NCBI GenBank assembly: GCA_016932385.1
Contig: JAFGCY010000096.1
Coordinates: 87,038-151,037 of the forward strand
From: a bacterium
Lineage (GTDB): Bacteria; 4484-113; JAFGCY01
Direction of reading: 5' to 3'
DNA: 64,000 bases
The position numbers and the translations under genes were made by a program. A model generated the notes under the pieces. The model made no database searches, was not told the origin of the DNA, and saw only the letters and a program-made list of their open reading frames with translations. This document shows, one piece after another, positions 62,264-64,000 of the stretch. Every line of letters begins with the position of its first letter. The first letter of the stretch is position 1.

Positions 62264-63522
62264 TACTGCCACCTCCCACTGAATGCCGCCGTCAGGCAGC
62301 GCTCGAAATCCGCCAGCGCCGTCTGGCAGCCGATCAGATCGCCGCTGTAGCGCGCCATCTTCACGCTGTCCGTGACCAGCGCCTTGACGTTCGGCACCGG
62401 CAACCCGTGCTCGCGGCAGGTCGAGGCGCGCAGGTGGCTCTCCACCGGGCAGCAGTCCGCGACCACCAGCGCCCCGCTGTCCTCGATCGTTTTGACATAG
62501 CCGCTGTATTCGGCCTGCTGCTTGGTCATGCGGTTGGTCGTGACCCACAAGCGCACGCCGGTGGCGATGTGCCTGCCCGCCAGCCGACCGGCCAGCACCC
62601 GCAGCTGCTCCAGGTTGTAGTGCGGGCAGCCCAGCGTAACGAAATCGACCGGCTCGCCGGGTTGGATCGTCGTCATGCGCCGGTAGACCTCGTCCAGGTC
62701 CGCCGCCGTCACCTCGTAGACCCGCTCCGGCTGCCGCCGCTGCAGCGCTTCGTCCACGGTGCGCGCCTCGGGCGTCACCCCGACCAGGTGGAACAGGCTG
62801 ACGGACCCGCTGGTGGCCAGCGCCGCCCCCAGCCCGATCAGGAAGTCTTGCCGGTCGGTGCGCACCCCGTCGATCACGGGTACCGCGCTGCCGGCGATCG
62901 CGCCGATGTGGAAGCCCAGCGCGCTCCAGCCGTCGTAAGTCCGCAGCCGGTCGGCGGGGATATCGCAGTTGAACAGCAGCGTGCCGCGCCGGTTGCGGTC
63001 CAGCAGGTAGCCCATCAGCGGATACTTGCCGCAGACCGCGCTGTAGCGCGTCAACAGCCCGCCGCGGTTGGTCCGCGCTCCCAGTACGCTGTTGTAATAG
63101 ATAATCGCCGAGGACTCCACCAGCAGGTTGTAGCTGCCGAAGGGCGGAATGAACCCCAGCGACTGCGGCGTGCAGGTGTACGTCTCCAGCAGGCCCATCC
63201 GCCGGTGGGCGGTCTCGGCCCGGGCCTGGAGGCTCGCCAGCGCCGCCGGGCAGCCCGTACTGGCGGGGCGCTCCAGGTCGCAGCAGAGCGTCGACGTCGT
63301 CGTCGGCACGGCCACCCGTCCGCCGCGCTCGGAGTAGGCCGCCACGTCCTCGACGCTGCCCTCGTAGATCGCCATCTCCGCCGGATAGTGGCAGTAGGTG
63401 ATGTCCACCAGGCGGTCGGCGCCGAAGGCCTCGCCGAACTGGATCACGTAGTCGATCGCCTCGGCGACCACCGGCCCGTGTTCGCCGCTAAGCATCGCCT
63501 GCTCATCGGGGGTTAACCGCAT
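62263..63522 (-). CDS. Aconitase X catalytic (large) subunit
   Basis: A 419-residue DUF521-type catalytic subunit. Landmarks are the opening RLTPDEQAMLSGEHGPVVAEA, CTPQSLGFIPPFGSYNLLVESSAIIYYNSVLGARTNRGG in which the VLGARTNR block is the family hallmark, FVTLGCPHYNLEQ, and the later VADCCPVE. Cysteines at those places can hold an Fe-S cluster. The start is ATG 63522, six bases after a TACAAT box; the codon at 63546 in the same frame lies before it. It forms a coupled pair with the small subunit. Confidence 0.93.
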   Translation of the reverse strand: MRLTPDEQAMLSGEHGPVVAEAIDYVIQFGEAFGADRLVDITYCHYPAEMAIYEGSVEDVAAYSERGGRVAVPTTTSTLCCDLERPASTGCPAALASLQARAETAHRRMGLLETYTCTPQSLGFIPPFGSYNLLVESSAIIYYNSVLGARTNRGGLLTRYSAVCGKYPLMGYLLDRNRRGTLLFNCDIPADRLRTYDGWSALGFHIGAIAGSAVPVIDGVRTDRQDFLIGLGAALATSGSVSLFHLVGVTPEARTVDEALQRRQPERVYEVTAADLDEVYRRMTTIQPGEPVDFVTLGCPHYNLEQLRVLAGRLAGRHIATGVRLWVTTNRMTKQQAEYSGYVKTIEDSGALVVADCCPVESHLRASTCREHGLPVPNVKALVTDSVKMARYSGDLIGCQTALADFERCLTAAFSGRWQ

Positions 63523-63528
63523 TGGAAT

Positions 63529-63534
63529 ATTGTA
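63529..63534 (-). promoter_or_regulatory. -10 box TACAAT for a leaderless start
   Basis: Minus-strand TACAAT plus six bases reaches the ATG at 63522. Confidence 0.6.
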
Positions 63535-63601
63535 ATCCGGGATCACCGCACGCGCATCCTCACGCGTGTAAGCTTGTGCTTACCGCTTACGCTTCGTCAT
63601 A

Positions 63602-63629
63602 TTGACTAACCCCCGGCTTGCGTTATACT
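63602..63629 (+). promoter_or_regulatory. tRNA promoter TTGACT-N16-TATACT
   Basis: -35 TTGACT (63602-63607), 16-bp spacer, -10 TATACT (63624-63629). Predicted start about 5 bases before the tRNA. Confidence 0.7.
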
Positions 63630-63640
63630 CATTGGCCCGT

Positions 63641-63724
<84 letters not shown>

Positions 63725-63775
63725 TTTTCTCTTCATACACCCTTCGATTCCAGGCTGGATGCGCATCAGCGAAGC

Positions 63776-63793
63776 GCGGGCGCCCTCGCCCGC
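63776..63793. repeat. Hairpin GCGGGCG/CGCCCGC
   Basis: A perfect 7-bp stem around CCCT. GTAG is not present next to it. It is the first of three hairpins in a row. Confidence 0.55.
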
Positions 63794-63800
63794 ATTCCCG

Positions 63801-63826
63801 GTAGCGCGGTCCCGCCAAGGCGGGAC
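63801..63826 (+). repeat. GTAG-type REP hairpin
   Basis: GTAG at 63801-63804, then arms GTCCCGCC and GGCGGGAC around AA. Confidence 0.7.
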
Positions 63827-63834
63827 TGCGTCCA

Positions 63835-63858
63835 GTAGCGCAAGCCCCCGTGCTTGCG
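63835..63858 (+). repeat. GTAG-type REP hairpin
   Basis: GTAG at 63835-63838, then arms CGCAAGC and GCTTGCG around CCCCGT; a near-copy of the element at 35205-35227, 28 kb away. Confidence 0.75.
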
Positions 63859-64000
63859 CGAACAAGTAAAAGTGGAAAGTTAAAGTAGAAAGTGATCAGG
63901 TGGCTTCGCCGTGGTGTAGTGATGAGATCTGCGCAAACAGTTTTTCCCGAACTTTCAACTTTCACTTTCCACTTTCACTCATTGGATACCAGCCAAGCAG

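Larger units (their letters stand above)
63725..64000. repeat. Repeat-rich region downstream of tRNA-Leu, no gene
   Basis: The stretch contains three hairpins in a row (63776-63858) and two imperfect repeat tracts of 6-7 nt, GTGGAAA/GTTAAA/GTAGAAA type at 63871-63892 and CTTTCAA/CTTTCCA type at 63952-63980, on opposite strands to each other. The elements match those at 34.4-35.8 kb in type. Confidence 0.7.

Noticed and set aside
63776..63858. Row of hairpins considered as a CRISPR-like or attC-like array
   Set aside because: Stems differ in sequence, there are no equal spacers and no cas or integrase gene. GTAG-type REP elements explain them better.

Overview
The window is about 64 kb of GC-rich bacterial DNA (roughly 60-65 % GC by eye). 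It has no rRNA, no CRISPR array, no insertion sequence and no recognisable prophage. The cell looks diderm. There is an outer-membrane beta-barrel protein, there are two giant lipoproteins with clear lipoboxes, and many Sec-secreted proteins of unknown function. The gene mix is a PhoH-PgpH pair, a DUF4127 protein, an S55 (SpoIVB-type) peptidase outside sporulation, a two-subunit aconitase X, a PKD-domain lipoprotein and several PAS histidine kinases. It suits an uncultured, environmental lineage, but I cannot fix the phylum from sequence alone.

Layout. 0-12.7 kb: tail of a propeller protein, inositol monophosphatase, a degenerate GGDEF protein, two secreted proteins, a DUF115/Maf-like protein, a class V aminotransferase, two histidine-kinase genes, a MATE exporter, a glutaredoxin and a small response regulator. 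12.8-24.2 kb: pgpH and phoH, type 4 uracil-DNA glycosylase, a HAD protein, the livHMGF branched-chain amino-acid ABC genes (livH carries a large periplasmic insert; no binding protein is present), then a beta-barrel protein with a DUF4956 membrane protein. 24.5-35.8 kb: a 1580-residue PKD lipoprotein, a DnaE2-like polymerase III alpha subunit, a secreted HExxH protein, a GyrI-like protein and a repeat-rich intergenic stretch. 35.8-44.5 kb: murC, a Cache/HAMP-type membrane sensor, pyrimidine-nucleoside phosphorylase, isoaspartyl peptidase, DUF4127, an ECF sigma factor with a coupled membrane protein. 44.6-55.1 kb: DUF47-pit phosphate uptake, ahcY, an S55 peptidase, an ABC-2 permease, a SRPBCC protein, a class III aminotransferase, two envelope proteins and ssb. 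55.2-64 kb: a 932-residue hybrid kinase, a subtilisin-like lipoprotein, the aconitase X pair, tRNA-Leu(GAG) and another repeat block.

Three patterns cut across the annotation. (1) At eleven starts a TAnnnT -10 hexamer is followed by exactly six bases and then ATG or GTG, which puts the predicted transcription start on the first base of the start codon. This implies frequent leaderless mRNAs and resets several start codons. Two of these starts open tiny ORFs directly ahead of an ECF sigma factor and a hybrid kinase. (2) Similar 16-bp palindromes (14/16 identical) lie at the promoters of the DnaE2-like polymerase and of the GyrI-like gene, two functions under LexA control in other bacteria; this is a candidate SOS operator. 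(3) Intergenic DNA holds GTAG-headed hairpins of the REP type and imperfect 6-7-nt tandem repeats. A REP pair has entered the dnaE coding sequence in frame.
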